From: Epibacterium sp. Ofav1-8
GTDB lineage: Bacteria > Pseudomonadota > Alphaproteobacteria > Rhodobacterales > Rhodobacteraceae
Length of the DNA stretch: 64,000 bases
Direction: 5' to 3'
Assembly: GCF_022348185.1 (NCBI RefSeq)
Contig: NZ_JAKRFD010000017.1
Location: 40,356 to 104,355 of the forward strand
Each line of letters starts with the position of its first letter. Positions within the stretch are counted from its first letter, which is position 1. Under the pieces are notes generated by a model. The model had not been told where the DNA came from. It did no database searches and saw nothing but the letters and a program-made list of their open reading frames with translations. The position numbers and the translations under genes are program-made. Shown piece by piece: positions 1 to 8,319 of this stretch.

Positions 1-466
1 CCCATTCCCGGTTGGTGAGCGCAATAACCCGATCCCCCAACAGGACGCGCCGTGCTTGGGGAAGGATCCGCAATTGGCCAAAGATACGTTCCGGCGCGTA
101 ATCGTCGTCCTGCCGTCTGAGGATGGCATTGATCCGCGCGAGCACTTCATGGAGATCATAGGGTTTTATCACGTAGTCATCTGCGCCGGCTTCGAGGCCC
201 TCGATCCGGTCGGAAATGCGATCATGGGCAGAGGCGATCAGGACCGGTGTAGAGTCCCTGTGATCCCGAATATGCCGCAGAAGTTGCAACCCGTTTCCGT
301 CCGGAAGACGCAAGTCCAGAACGATCAGCGCGTAGGACACGCTGCGTACCGCAGCCATCGCATCCGCGACACAGGTCACATGGTCCACCGCATGGGCGGC
401 CTGGCGGAAGTGGTCCGTTACCGCCTGTGCCAGATCGGTTTCATCCTCAACAAGCAAAATGCGCAT
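1..466 (-). CDS. OmpR/PhoB-family response regulator, 3' part cut by window edge
   Basis: DNA-binding output protein of a two-component system. The frame opens with ATG at 466-464 and stays open to base 1, so about 155 codons are present. It starts MRILLVEDE, has the phospho-acceptor Asp in LIVLDLRLPDG and the conserved Lys in YVIKPYD, and enters the winged-helix domain at LTNREW. It lies about 87 bp downstream of a PAP2-type phosphatase on the same strand. That pairing recalls PmrA/QseB-like systems linked to envelope phosphate chemistry, but this link is inference. A histidine kinase would be expected beyond the left edge. Confidence 0.9.
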   Translation of the reverse strand, partial: MRILLVEDETDLAQAVTDHFRQAAHAVDHVTCVADAMAAVRSVSYALIVLDLRLPDGNGLQLLRHIRDHRDSTPVLIASAHDRISDRIEGLEAGADDYVIKPYDLHEVLARINAILRRQDDDYAPERIFGQLRILPQARRVLLGDRVIALTNREW

Positions 467-553
467 GCGGTTTCCTCGCGGATAGGTCAAAGCGGTATGT
501 GACGGCGCTTCGGCCCGCGTTTACGCGTACCACACGGACACCTTGGCGCGTCA

Positions 554-1126
554 TCAGGTCAGAGCCCGTCTGCGGCGCAGACGTCTCCATGTCCGCGTCA
601 GGCCCGACCAGGTCAAGGTCTGGGCGAGAACTCCCCAAAGCCCACCGGCAACGCTTTGCCACAGCGTGTGTTTTTCGGCTTCGATCCGGCTGCCGGCGAC
701 ATATCCTGCGGACAGCACCGCGGTCACCTGTCCCACCCGGCTGCTGTTGAGGCAGGTTTGCAGCAATCCCGTCGCGCCGAATGCGGCGGCGGCGGTGTGC
801 CCGGAGGGCATGCCTTTCAGGCCACCATTGGGGCGCCGGTTGATATTGTGACTGCCGAGCAGATGTTTCGGGGTCTGAATGCCAAAGGTCAGCAGCACAA
901 AGCGGCCGAGGTATTCGGGGCCGCGCCCGCGGGCCACAGTGCATACCAGCGCCGCCATCGGCAGCGTCACCTGGAGACTGTCTCCGACTCTTTCGTTGGT
1001 GCCGCGTCCGGTCACCACGCACATGAGGAGGAGGACCAGGAGAATCTGCGTCATGTATCGCGCTGCCCAAGCGATGATGTGTGTGGCACGTCGGGCCGCC
1101 ATTGGCCCCCATTGGAATATGCGCAT
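554..1126 (-). CDS. PAP2-superfamily membrane phosphatase
   Basis: 190-residue integral membrane protein of the PAP2 (phosphatidic acid/undecaprenyl phosphate phosphatase) superfamily. The second signature motif, GMPSGHTAAAAFG, is clear. The third, SRIEAEKH, has the catalytic His, but the residue four positions later is Gln where the family usually has Asp. A first transmembrane segment is visible near residues 20-42 (ILLVLLLMCVV), and a conserved Lys (TPKHLLG) precedes motif two. The start at ATG 1126 has a weak AGGG upstream. The downstream response regulator suggests co-transcription. A lipid A or lipid phosphate substrate is plausible but not shown. Confidence 0.82.
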   Translation of the reverse strand: MRIFQWGPMAARRATHIIAWAARYMTQILLVLLLMCVVTGRGTNERVGDSLQVTLPMAALVCTVARGRGPEYLGRFVLLTFGIQTPKHLLGSHNINRRPNGGLKGMPSGHTAAAAFGATGLLQTCLNSSRVGQVTAVLSAGYVAGSRIEAEKHTLWQSVAGGLWGVLAQTLTWSGLTRTWRRLRRRRALT

Positions 1127-1266
1127 CGTGAGACCCTGATGTCTGTTGTCGATCTGCGCATCTGTGTCGTGTGAAGCTTACGGCGGGCTTACGGGGTGGG
1201 TCAGCCTGCCAATAAAGTACACCTGCGGGTGAGCGCGGCAGGGGGCAGACGTTCTGCGACGCGATG

Positions 1267-1581
1267 TCAGGCGCCGTCTGACCCCACCGAACCCCGGCGT
1301 TGCAGGCGGTCCCGGTATTTTGCCAGTGCCCGGTCCAGGGCCGCGTCCGCATCGATGTCATTCTCTGCGGCAAAGGCGAGAAGGCTGAACAGAAGATCTC
1401 CCAGCTCGTCGCGCAGCGCATCGGTTACTGCCATCGGATGCGCGCCATAGTCGGTTGCCTTGAGGATCTCCTTGCAGACTTCGCCAAGCTCGCTTTGCAT
1501 ATCCAGCAGCCGATGTGCGGCGGGGCAGTGCAGCCCGGCGTCGGCAATAAACCGGCACACTTTGTCTTGCGATGATGTCAT
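1267..1581 (-). CDS. MazG-like nucleotide pyrophosphohydrolase
   Basis: 104-residue single-domain all-alpha NTP pyrophosphohydrolase. Family members hydrolyse NTPs to NMP and PPi as house-cleaning enzymes. The metal-binding acidic helices are visible as SELGEVCKEI and RDELGDLLFSLL, which gives the typical E-x2-E ... E-x2-D arrangement. The short length matches stand-alone MazG-like proteins rather than two-domain MazG. The start is supported by AGGAG about 8 bases upstream of ATG 1581. It precedes the LacI-type gene's 3' end by reading direction but is separated only by a short gap. A functional link is not apparent. Confidence 0.85.
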   Translation of the reverse strand: MTSSQDKVCRFIADAGLHCPAAHRLLDMQSELGEVCKEILKATDYGAHPMAVTDALRDELGDLLFSLLAFAAENDIDADAALDRALAKYRDRLQRRGSVGSDGA

Positions 1582-1617
1582 CTTGGGTCTCCTGTGCGGG
1601 GAGGGCGCGCCCTTGGC

Positions 1618-2676
1618 CTAGAGCGGCTCGATCAGGGGCAGGTCCGGCATGGCGGAGGGGCGGGCGCGATAGAGCTCCGGTTGTACGTGTTCGATTACCG
1701 GCGGGCTGTCTGCCTCGAGCAGGGCAAAGGCGCGCTGTACCAGCATCTTGTGCCGCTGCCGCATCATATGGACCGGAAAGCGCAGCAACTGGCCAAAGGG
1801 CTCGTAGTCGAAACAGCCAAAGGCGCAGGCCGACAGTTCGTGTTCTGGCAGGGTCGCCAGAAACCGGAGCGCGCCCTCGAACACCGAGTCGGAATTGATG
1901 AACAATCCCGCCGGCAAGCCGCCAAGGCGGGTGTAAAGCTCGGTGATGCTGCGGGTGGCGGCATCCAGATCGTAAGTCGAGGCCAGGATCTGGTCAGGCG
2001 CGACCCGACCGACCTGTGCGTACATTTCTTCGCTGAAGCCCGCGACCCGGTTCTTGGTCGAAGGCAGGGTCTGATCGCCGCCGAGGAAATAGATCGTATC
2101 CCGCGGACCGGGTCCCAACGTCGTGCCACGTGCGGCCATCGAGGCGATGATCTCGCGCGTCAGGATGCGTGCCCCGGTGCGGCTGTCCGTGACCACCGAA
2201 GGGGCGATGTCGCAGGGCTGGTCGACAAACACGTGGGGAATGGCCGCGGCCCGGCATTGGCGGCTCAGATCATCCGGGGCGACGGAGCCGACAAAGAAGA
2301 TCGCATCGATCGACCAGGAGGTGAGGTCGGCAACGGTGGAGCGTTCTTCCTCGGGATCGCGTTCGGTGGAGATGATCACGGGGCACTGATTGCGGGCCCG
2401 CACCTCGCGCGAGAAGGTCTGGGCAATGTTTGAGAAGAAGCGATTGTACTCCGGCATCAACAGCGCCACCAGACCGGAGCGCGACGTGCGCAAGGCCCGG
2501 GCTTGAAGGTTTGCGGAATAGCCGTGTTCCCGGGCGATCGCGATAATGCGTTCGGCTGTCGCCTGTGCGATGCGACGTTTCTTCCACGTGCCATTCAACG
2601 CGGCGCTGACCGTGGAGGGTGAGGCGCCCGCGCGTTTGGCGATATCGTAGATCGTCTTTTTCTGCGTGTCCGTCAT
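1618..2676 (-). CDS. LacI-family transcriptional regulator of the adjacent sugar operon
   Basis: About 352 residues: N-terminal LacI helix-turn-helix (TIYDIAKRAGASPSTVS, then hinge helix LQARALRTSRSG) followed by a periplasmic-binding-protein-like effector domain (LVALLMPEYNRFFSNIAQ; HVFVDQPC; GLFINSDSVFEGAL). The frame is open further upstream, but the family N-terminus begins at MTDTQ (ATG 2676) or two codons earlier (ATG 2682). Neither has a strong ribosome site. It is divergent from the sugar ABC operon starting at 2915, and palindromic LacI-type operators lie between them, so local repression relieved by the imported sugar is the simplest model. Confidence 0.9.
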   Translation of the reverse strand: MTDTQKKTIYDIAKRAGASPSTVSAALNGTWKKRRIAQATAERIIAIAREHGYSANLQARALRTSRSGLVALLMPEYNRFFSNIAQTFSREVRARNQCPVIISTERDPEEERSTVADLTSWSIDAIFFVGSVAPDDLSRQCRAAAIPHVFVDQPCDIAPSVVTDSRTGARILTREIIASMAARGTTLGPGPRDTIYFLGGDQTLPSTKNRVAGFSEEMYAQVGRVAPDQILASTYDLDAATRSITELYTRLGGLPAGLFINSDSVFEGALRFLATLPEHELSACAFGCFDYEPFGQLLRFPVHMMRQRHKMLVQRAFALLEADSPPVIEHVQPELYRARPSAMPDLPLIEPL

Positions 2677-2728
2677 GACCATGACATAGGCGACAAATGC
2701 GCCGCTGACTATCGGATGTGAATAGCCG

Positions 2729-2758
2729 TTGACAGTTTGTCCTGTTTGCGTGTTACTT
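2729..2758 (+). promoter_or_regulatory. Probable sigma-70 promoter of the rare-sugar operon
   Basis: TTGACA at 2729-2734 followed 17-18 bases later by GTTACT/TTACTT at 2752-2758. The -35 is a perfect consensus and the -10 is weak. It is immediately followed by an operator-like palindrome. Confidence 0.6.
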
Positions 2759-2776
2759 TGCAACATCGATTGTGCA
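2759..2776. promoter_or_regulatory. LacI-type operator O1
   Basis: TGCAACATCGATTGTGCA is an imperfect palindrome with the central ATCGAT typical of LacI-family sites. It directly abuts the putative -10 element, so binding would block initiation. Confidence 0.6.
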
Positions 2777-2836
2777 GCCAGGAATCGCTGTTTGCCACGA
2801 CCGCCGGGGAGGCGCGTGGCTTTTTTAAGCACTCGA

Positions 2837-2854
2837 TGCGCAATCGGTTGTGCA
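2837..2854. promoter_or_regulatory. LacI-type operator O2
   Basis: TGCGCAATCGGTTGTGCA is a second copy of the same palindrome (shared consensus TGCRCAATCGRTTGTGCA), centred 78 bp from the first. Two sites could allow looping by a tetramer or cooperative binding. Confidence 0.58.
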
Positions 2855-2914
2855 ACCTGTAACGGGTGCTGCATCAACAGCGGCACGGGCATGGTCCGTG
2901 CAAGGGAGGAAGAC

Positions 2915-3898
2915 ATGAAAACAATGACCGGACTGGTCAGCGCATTGGCGTTGACCGTTGGAATGGCGACCACTGCAGTTGCCGAAACATCCATGGGGAT
3001 CGTCGTCAAGATCGGCGGCATTCCGTGGTTCAACGCCATGGAGGACGGGATCGCGCGCCGCGCCGCCGAATTGGGCGTCGATGCGGAAATGATCGGCCCG
3101 GTCTCCGCAGATCCCGCCCTTCAGGTGCAGGCGATCGAGGATCTGATCGCAAAAGGTGTCGACGTGATTGGCGTGGTCCCGAATGACGAAGCCGCATTGG
3201 AACCGGTGCTGAAGAAAGCGCGCGATGCCGGCATCATCGTGATCTCGCACGAAGGGCCGGGGCTTGAGAATGTCGACTGGAATTTCGAACTCGCCTCGGC
3301 CGAGGGGTTTGGCGAGGCGCATGCCAAGCTGCTGTCCGACAAGACTGAGGACGGAGGCAGCTATGCGGTCTATGTGGGGTCGCTGACGGTGCCTTTGCAC
3401 AATGCCTGGGCCGATGCCGCCATCGCGTGGATGGAGGAAAACCGTCCTGACATCAAAATCGTGGGGGATCGCTATGGCGTCGCGGAGAATGTCGATGACA
3501 GCCGGTCGACCGCGCTTGACCTGATTGCCGCAAACCCGGACCTCAAGGGTTTTCTTGCCTTTGGCAGCCAGGGGCCGATCGGCGCGGGCCGCGCGGTTGA
3601 GGAACGCCGCAAGACCGGTGAAATCCAGGTCATGGGTCCGTTCTCGCCCGGGCAGGGGCGTAAGATGATCCATTCGGGCGTGCTGACCGGCGGCTACATG
3701 TGGAACCCGGCACAGGCCGGCGAGGTTTTTGTCACCCTCGGCGAGATGCTGGTGGAGGGCGAAAAGATCGAGTCCGGCACCGATATACCGGGTCTCGGCG
3801 TGGTCGAACCGGATGTCGCGGGCCGCGATATCATCACCGACAACCTCTTGGAGATCAACGCCGAGACGGTGGACGATCTGGCCGAAAAAGGGCTCTGA
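2915..3898 (+). CDS. Sugar ABC transporter periplasmic binding protein (ribose/rhamnose/AI-2 type)
   Basis: 327-residue periplasmic solute-binding protein of the type that serves RbsA/MglA-like transporters. ATG 2915 is chosen because GGGAGGA lies 6-8 bases upstream and the N-terminus then is a clean signal peptide (MKTMTGLVSALALTVG, cleavage near AVA-ET). The two-lobed fold is marked by IVVKIGGIPWFNAMEDG, the hinge-region GVVPNDEAALEPVL and GFLAFGSQGPIGAGRAVEE. It is the first gene of an operon with an ATPase, two permeases and three sugar enzymes. The sugar cannot be read from the sequence. The neighbouring epimerase and pentulose kinase suggest a rare ketose, pentose or pentitol. Confidence 0.9.
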   Translation: MKTMTGLVSALALTVGMATTAVAETSMGIVVKIGGIPWFNAMEDGIARRAAELGVDAEMIGPVSADPALQVQAIEDLIAKGVDVIGVVPNDEAALEPVLKKARDAGIIVISHEGPGLENVDWNFELASAEGFGEAHAKLLSDKTEDGGSYAVYVGSLTVPLHNAWADAAIAWMEENRPDIKIVGDRYGVAENVDDSRSTALDLIAANPDLKGFLAFGSQGPIGAGRAVEERRKTGEIQVMGPFSPGQGRKMIHSGVLTGGYMWNPAQAGEVFVTLGEMLVEGEKIESGTDIPGLGVVEPDVAGRDIITDNLLEINAETVDDLAEKGL

Positions 3899-3973
3899 GC
3901 GCCTGACCATCCGGCGGATGAGGGCACAGGCGCGGCCTTGCCTTCATCTGCCACCAGCAAACAGAGGTGATCC

Positions 3974-5479
3974 ATGACACCTGCTCCGGCAGAACAATTT
4001 GCGCTGCGCTTGCACAAGGTCTCCAAGTCCTTTGGCGGGGTGCAGGCGTTGAAACAGGTCGATTTCGAAGTGCGCGCGGGCGAGGTGCACTGTCTCGCGG
4101 GCGAGAACGGCTGCGGAAAATCGACCCTTATCAAAGTGGTAACAGGGGTGCACCAGCCTGAACAGGCAGGGTTGATCGAACTCTTCGGCGCAGCTGTTGA
4201 CCGGATCACGCCCGTACAGGCACGGCAGCGCGGCGTGTCGGTGATCTGGCAGGATCTTGCGCTGTTTCCACATATGAGCGTGGCGGAGAACATCGCCTTT
4301 GACGATCTGGTTGGTCTGCGCCCCCAGTCGGTGCGCTATCGCGAAATGGTTGAAAGATCCGGCGAGGTTCTGTCCCGTCTGGGCGTGACCATGGATCTGG
4401 CTGCGCCGCTCAACGATCTGCCGATTGCGCAGCGGCAGGTGGTGGCGATTGCGCGCGCGTTGATGAACGACGCGCGGCTCATTTTCATGGATGAACCAAC
4501 AGCGTCTTTGACCCAATCCGAAACCGACCGCTTGCTGGACATTGTGCGCAAACTCTCCGCTGCCGGGGTCGCCATTGTGTTTGTCAGTCACCGTCTGGCG
4601 GAGGTGATTGATATTGCAGAGCGGGTCACGGTTGTCCGGGATGGCAATCTGGTGGGAGTGTACCCGACCGAGGGCATGACGCAGGCCCGATTAGGCGAAC
4701 TGATGACCGGGCATCTGATCGAACACGAGGTGGTCGCGCGGGATCTGCCTGACGCAGATGTTGTATTCGAGGCTAGGGGCCTGTCGCGTCAGGGTGAATT
4801 TGCCGATGTGTCTTTTGACATTCGCGCGGGCGAGGTCCTGGGGCTGACCGGGCTGATCGGCGCCGGGCGAACCGAGCTGGCCCATGTGATGATGGGGCTG
4901 CGCCCTGCTGATACGGGAGAGATGCGGCTGGAAGGAGCGTCTTACCGGCCCGGCAGCATCCGCGACGCAATCAGGCACGGGCTTGCGTATGTTTCCGAAG
5001 ATCGCCTGTCGCTTGGTCTTCTTCAGAAACAATCAATCGCCGACAACACGGTGATTTCTATTTTGCAAAAGCTGACCACGGCAACCGGGCTGATCTCGGA
5101 TCGCGACAAAGCGGCGACGGTCGGGCACTGGATCCGTGAGCTGGGCGTGAAAATTGGCGCGCCCGAGGATGCGATCTCGACCCTGTCCGGCGGCAATCAG
5201 CAAAAGGTGGTGCTGGCCAAATGGCTGGCCACGGAACCGCGCCTGTTGATCCTCGACAGCCCCACCGTGGGGGTTGATGTCGGCGCGCGTGCGGGGATTT
5301 TCCGCATCGTTCGCGCCTTGGCGGAAGAGGGGCTGGCGATCCTGTTGATCTCGGATGAGGTCACCGAGGTCATGTATCATTCCGACCGCATCCTGCACAT
5401 GGCGGATGGCCGCATTCGCCAGACCTATGACCCGCGTGACATCACTGTCCCCCAACTTGAGGAGCGGATCTATGCGTGA
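3974..5479 (+). CDS. Sugar ABC transporter ATP-binding protein, duplicated (RbsA/MglA type)
   Basis: 501-residue cytoplasmic ATPase with two fused ABC domains. Domain 1 has Walker A GENGCGKST, a degenerate signature (LPIAQRQVVAIARAL) and Walker B LIFMDEPTAS. Domain 2 has the degenerate P-loop LIGAGRTEL, signature LSGGNQQKV and Walker B LLILDSPTVG. That asymmetry is the hallmark of monosaccharide importers. ATG 3974 follows GAGGTGATCC. It lies 75 bp after the binding-protein gene and overlaps the first permease by 8 bases, which shows translational coupling. Confidence 0.93.
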   Translation: MTPAPAEQFALRLHKVSKSFGGVQALKQVDFEVRAGEVHCLAGENGCGKSTLIKVVTGVHQPEQAGLIELFGAAVDRITPVQARQRGVSVIWQDLALFPHMSVAENIAFDDLVGLRPQSVRYREMVERSGEVLSRLGVTMDLAAPLNDLPIAQRQVVAIARALMNDARLIFMDEPTASLTQSETDRLLDIVRKLSAAGVAIVFVSHRLAEVIDIAERVTVVRDGNLVGVYPTEGMTQARLGELMTGHLIEHEVVARDLPDADVVFEARGLSRQGEFADVSFDIRAGEVLGLTGLIGAGRTELAHVMMGLRPADTGEMRLEGASYRPGSIRDAIRHGLAYVSEDRLSLGLLQKQSIADNTVISILQKLTTATGLISDRDKAATVGHWIRELGVKIGAPEDAISTLSGGNQQKVVLAKWLATEPRLLILDSPTVGVDVGARAGIFRIVRALAEEGLAILLISDEVTEVMYHSDRILHMADGRIRQTYDPRDITVPQLEERIYA

Positions 5480-6464
5480 TCTCTTGCGCCCCTATAAGAT
5501 CGAGTTTCGGCTGGCCGTGGTGCTGGCGCTCATCTGTATTGCGCTGGCCGTGGCCGCGCCGCAATTTGCCACCTTGCCCAACCTGACCTCGCTCCTGAAC
5601 AACAGCGCCGTGAACCTGATCTGGGCGGTTGGGCTGCTGGTTGTTCTGATTGCCGGCGGGATTGATATCTCTTTTGCGGTGGCCTCGTCGGTGGTGCAGT
5701 ACATCGCCGCCAAACTGTTGATCAGTGTCGGCGGCGGCAACTGGTTGTTGGGGTTCCTGTTTTGCGGCTCACTCGGCATCCTGCTTGGGCTGCTCAATGC
5801 GTGGCTGATCCACGGTTTTCGCATCATCTCGATCGTGGTGACCATCGCCACATTCAACGCCTTTTTCGGCCTGCTGATGTTCTTCAGCGGCGGGCGCAAC
5901 ATCTACGATCTGCCCGATTGGTGGACCGCGCGCATTTTCATCTTCGAGTATGAAAATGCGCAAGGCATTTGGTCGGAGTTGACGCTGTCGGTCGCGGTGA
6001 TGATCGGCTGCGTGATCGCCACTTGGGCCTTGATCCAGCGCAGCAATATTGGCCGCCAGCTTTATGCATTCGGCGACAATCCCGAAGGTGCGCGCCGTGC
6101 CGGCGTCAATATCGCCGTGATGCAGGGGGTCGCCTTTGGCTGGATGGGATTGATGGCGGGCATCGCCGGTCTCTGTCAGGTCAATATCGTAAAGGAGGTG
6201 GTGCCCAATGCGCTCTATGGCCGCGAGCTGGAGGTCCTGGCCGCGGTTGTTCTGGGGGGTGCCCGGCTGGGCGGCGGCAAGGGGACCATTTTGGGCTGCA
6301 TCCTCGGCGTCATGTTTGTCGCCATCACGCAGAACGGGCTGAACCTGCTCGGGGTGTCGCCCTTTGCCTTTCAGATGATTATCGGCGCTGCCATCCTGAT
6401 CGCCATTTCAACATCCAATATCGATCTGTCGCTGCGGCCACGTCGCAAGGAGGCCCGCTCATGA
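5472..6464 (+). CDS. Sugar ABC transporter permease 1 (RbsC type)
   Basis: 330-residue inner-membrane permease of the branched RbsC/AraH family with around 8-10 hydrophobic segments. The start ATG at 5472 overlaps the stop of the ATPase gene and keeps the frame of the family N-terminus (MRDLLRPYKIEFR). Family landmarks are LIAGGIDISFA, the cytoplasmic EAA-like loop RRAGVNIAVMQ and LAAVVLGGARLGGGKGT. It pairs with the next permease to make the heterodimeric channel. Confidence 0.92.
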   Translation: MRDLLRPYKIEFRLAVVLALICIALAVAAPQFATLPNLTSLLNNSAVNLIWAVGLLVVLIAGGIDISFAVASSVVQYIAAKLLISVGGGNWLLGFLFCGSLGILLGLLNAWLIHGFRIISIVVTIATFNAFFGLLMFFSGGRNIYDLPDWWTARIFIFEYENAQGIWSELTLSVAVMIGCVIATWALIQRSNIGRQLYAFGDNPEGARRAGVNIAVMQGVAFGWMGLMAGIAGLCQVNIVKEVVPNALYGRELEVLAAVVLGGARLGGGKGTILGCILGVMFVAITQNGLNLLGVSPFAFQMIIGAAILIAISTSNIDLSLRPRRKEARS

Positions 6465-7471
6465 CCGCGCTGTTGTCACGTATGTCCCGGATCAAAACCG
6501 GGCCGAATGGAGAAAACCTCGGGTTGTTGGCTCTGCTGGGCCTGCTGGTGTTGCTCTTCTCGCTGGCCTCGCCGCGGTTCCTGAGCGGTGCCAACCTGGG
6601 GTCGATGGGATTTCAGATGCCGCTCTTGGGCCTGCTGACCCTGGCGATGCTGGCGCCAATCCTGTCGGGGGGCCTGAACCTCGCCATCGTGTTTACCGCC
6701 AATATCTGCGGGCTGACGCTGGCATGGACCATCATGCAGTTCGGCGGCGCCGAAGCAGGCATCGGGGCCTTTATACTCGGCTGCGCGCTGGCCTTGCTGG
6801 TCGGCGCACTGGCGGGCGCTGCGATGGGGGCGGTGGTCGCCTATGTGGGCGCGCATCCGATCCTTGTGTCGCTTGCGATGATGATCTTTCTGCGGGGGCT
6901 GGGCGAGTTCCTGACCCGCGGCGGCGACATATCCGGCTTTCCTGATTACATGCGTGTTCTGGGTCATGGTTCCCTGATCGGTATTCCCGTGCCGCTGATC
7001 CTGTTTGGCCTGATCGCGCTTGGATGGCATGTGTTGCTGCGCCGCACGCCTCATGGGTTTTCGGTCTATATGACCGGCTCCAACATGCGTGCAGCGGAAT
7101 ATGCGGGCCTCAATGCCAAGCGCACGCTGGTGCTGATCTACACGCTGTCCGGGGTGCTATGCGCGATCGCGGGCATCCTGATGGCGGCGCGGTTCAATTC
7201 GGTGCGCGTGGGTCACGGTGAGGCCATGCTGCTGATCACGGTGCTGGCCTGTTTCCTCGGCGGGATCGATCCCTTTGGAGGGCACGGCCGCGTTGCCCCC
7301 GTCATCATCGCGCTGGTGATCCTTCAGGTGCTGTCTTCGGGCCTCAATCTGATCGGCGCCAATCAACATCTCGCAACGGCCGTATGGGGCCTGTTTCTGA
7401 TCGCCGTCATGGTTCTGCGCTCTGGCCGCCTGCGGCAGTTAATCGACGTATTCTCCGGAAAGGACAAATAA
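6461..7471 (+). CDS. Sugar ABC transporter permease 2 (RbsC type)
   Basis: 336-residue second permease, starting at ATG 6461 in an ATGA overlap with permease 1 and preceded by AAGGAGG. Hydrophobic throughout, with LAPILSGGLNLAIVF replacing the usual GGIDLSVG motif, the loop AAEYAGLNAKRTL, and ACFLGGIDPFGGHGR near the C-terminus. The two permeases are clearly diverged from each other, as expected for a heterodimer. Confidence 0.91.
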   Translation: MTALLSRMSRIKTGPNGENLGLLALLGLLVLLFSLASPRFLSGANLGSMGFQMPLLGLLTLAMLAPILSGGLNLAIVFTANICGLTLAWTIMQFGGAEAGIGAFILGCALALLVGALAGAAMGAVVAYVGAHPILVSLAMMIFLRGLGEFLTRGGDISGFPDYMRVLGHGSLIGIPVPLILFGLIALGWHVLLRRTPHGFSVYMTGSNMRAAEYAGLNAKRTLVLIYTLSGVLCAIAGILMAARFNSVRVGHGEAMLLITVLACFLGGIDPFGGHGRVAPVIIALVILQVLSSGLNLIGANQHLATAVWGLFLIAVMVLRSGRLRQLIDVFSGKDK

Positions 7472-8319
7472 TGCAAGGCTTTGGCGTACATACCAGCATG
7501 TGGACAATGAATTGGGATCGCGACGGCGCGGAGCGTGCGGTCGCAGGGGCAGAGGCCTATGGGGTCGATTTCATCGAAATCCCGATGCTGCGCCCCGCAG
7601 AGGTCGACACCGCCCATACTGCGGGCCTGCTTGAGCGCAGCGGATTGCGGGCGGTTTGCTCTTTGGGGTTGCCAGAACAATACTGGGCATCGGTCAACCC
7701 GGAGGGCGCGATCACCTATCTGAAACTCGCGATCGATAAAACCAAGGCCTGCGGCGCCGAGGCCCTGTCCGGGGTGACGTTTGGCGGGATCGGGCAGCGC
7801 ACCGGCACCTATCCGACCGAAGGGGAATACGACAACATCGCCCGCGTGCTGGAGGCCTCGGCGGCTTATGCGAAATCGGTCGGTCTGCTGTTTGGCATCG
7901 AGCCGGTGAACCGCTACGAGAACCATCTGATCAACACCGGCTGGCAGGCGCGCGACCTGATCGAGCGGGTGGGCTCGGACAACATCTTTATTCACCTCGA
8001 CACCTATCACATGAACATCGAGGAAAAAGGCGCCGCCAACGGCATCCTCGATGCGCGCGATTATCTGCGCTACATCCACCTGTCCGAAAGTGATCGTGGC
8101 ACCCCGGGAGAGGGATGCTGCGACTGGGACGAAGTCTTTGCCACCCTGAAAGCGATTGACTTCAAAGGCGGGCTGGCGATGGAGAGCTTTATCAACATGC
8201 CGCCCGAAGTGGGTTTTGGCCTGGCCGTGTGGCGCCCGGTGGCGCGTGACCATGACGAGGTGATGTCCAAGGGCCTGCCGTTCCTGCGCAACAAGGCTGC
8301 GCAATACCGGCTGATCTGA
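7471..8319 (+). CDS. Sugar epimerase/isomerase, D-tagatose 3-epimerase-like TIM barrel
   Basis: 282-residue cytoplasmic (beta/alpha)8 enzyme of the xylose isomerase-like superfamily. Residues matching the metal and substrate set of ketose 3-epimerases are visible: Glu in FGIEPVNRYENH, Asp and His in FIHLDTYHMNIEE, His and Arg in IHLSESDRGTPGEG, and Glu in LAMESF. The reaction would be C3 epimerisation of a ketohexose or ketopentose, or a related isomerisation. ATG 7471 overlaps the stop of permease 2 by one base. Coupling to uptake and to two kinases implies conversion of an imported sugar before phosphorylation. Confidence 0.87.
   Translation: MQGFGVHTSMWTMNWDRDGAERAVAGAEAYGVDFIEIPMLRPAEVDTAHTAGLLERSGLRAVCSLGLPEQYWASVNPEGAITYLKLAIDKTKACGAEALSGVTFGGIGQRTGTYPTEGEYDNIARVLEASAAYAKSVGLLFGIEPVNRYENHLINTGWQARDLIERVGSDNIFIHLDTYHMNIEEKGAANGILDARDYLRYIHLSESDRGTPGEGCCDWDEVFATLKAIDFKGGLAMESFINMPPEVGFGLAVWRPVARDHDEVMSKGLPFLRNKAAQYRLI

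Noticed and set aside
2677..3039. N-terminal extension of the LacI regulator
   Set aside because: The open frame continues upstream, but the LacI fold begins at MTDTQ, and the extension would cover the promoter and operators.
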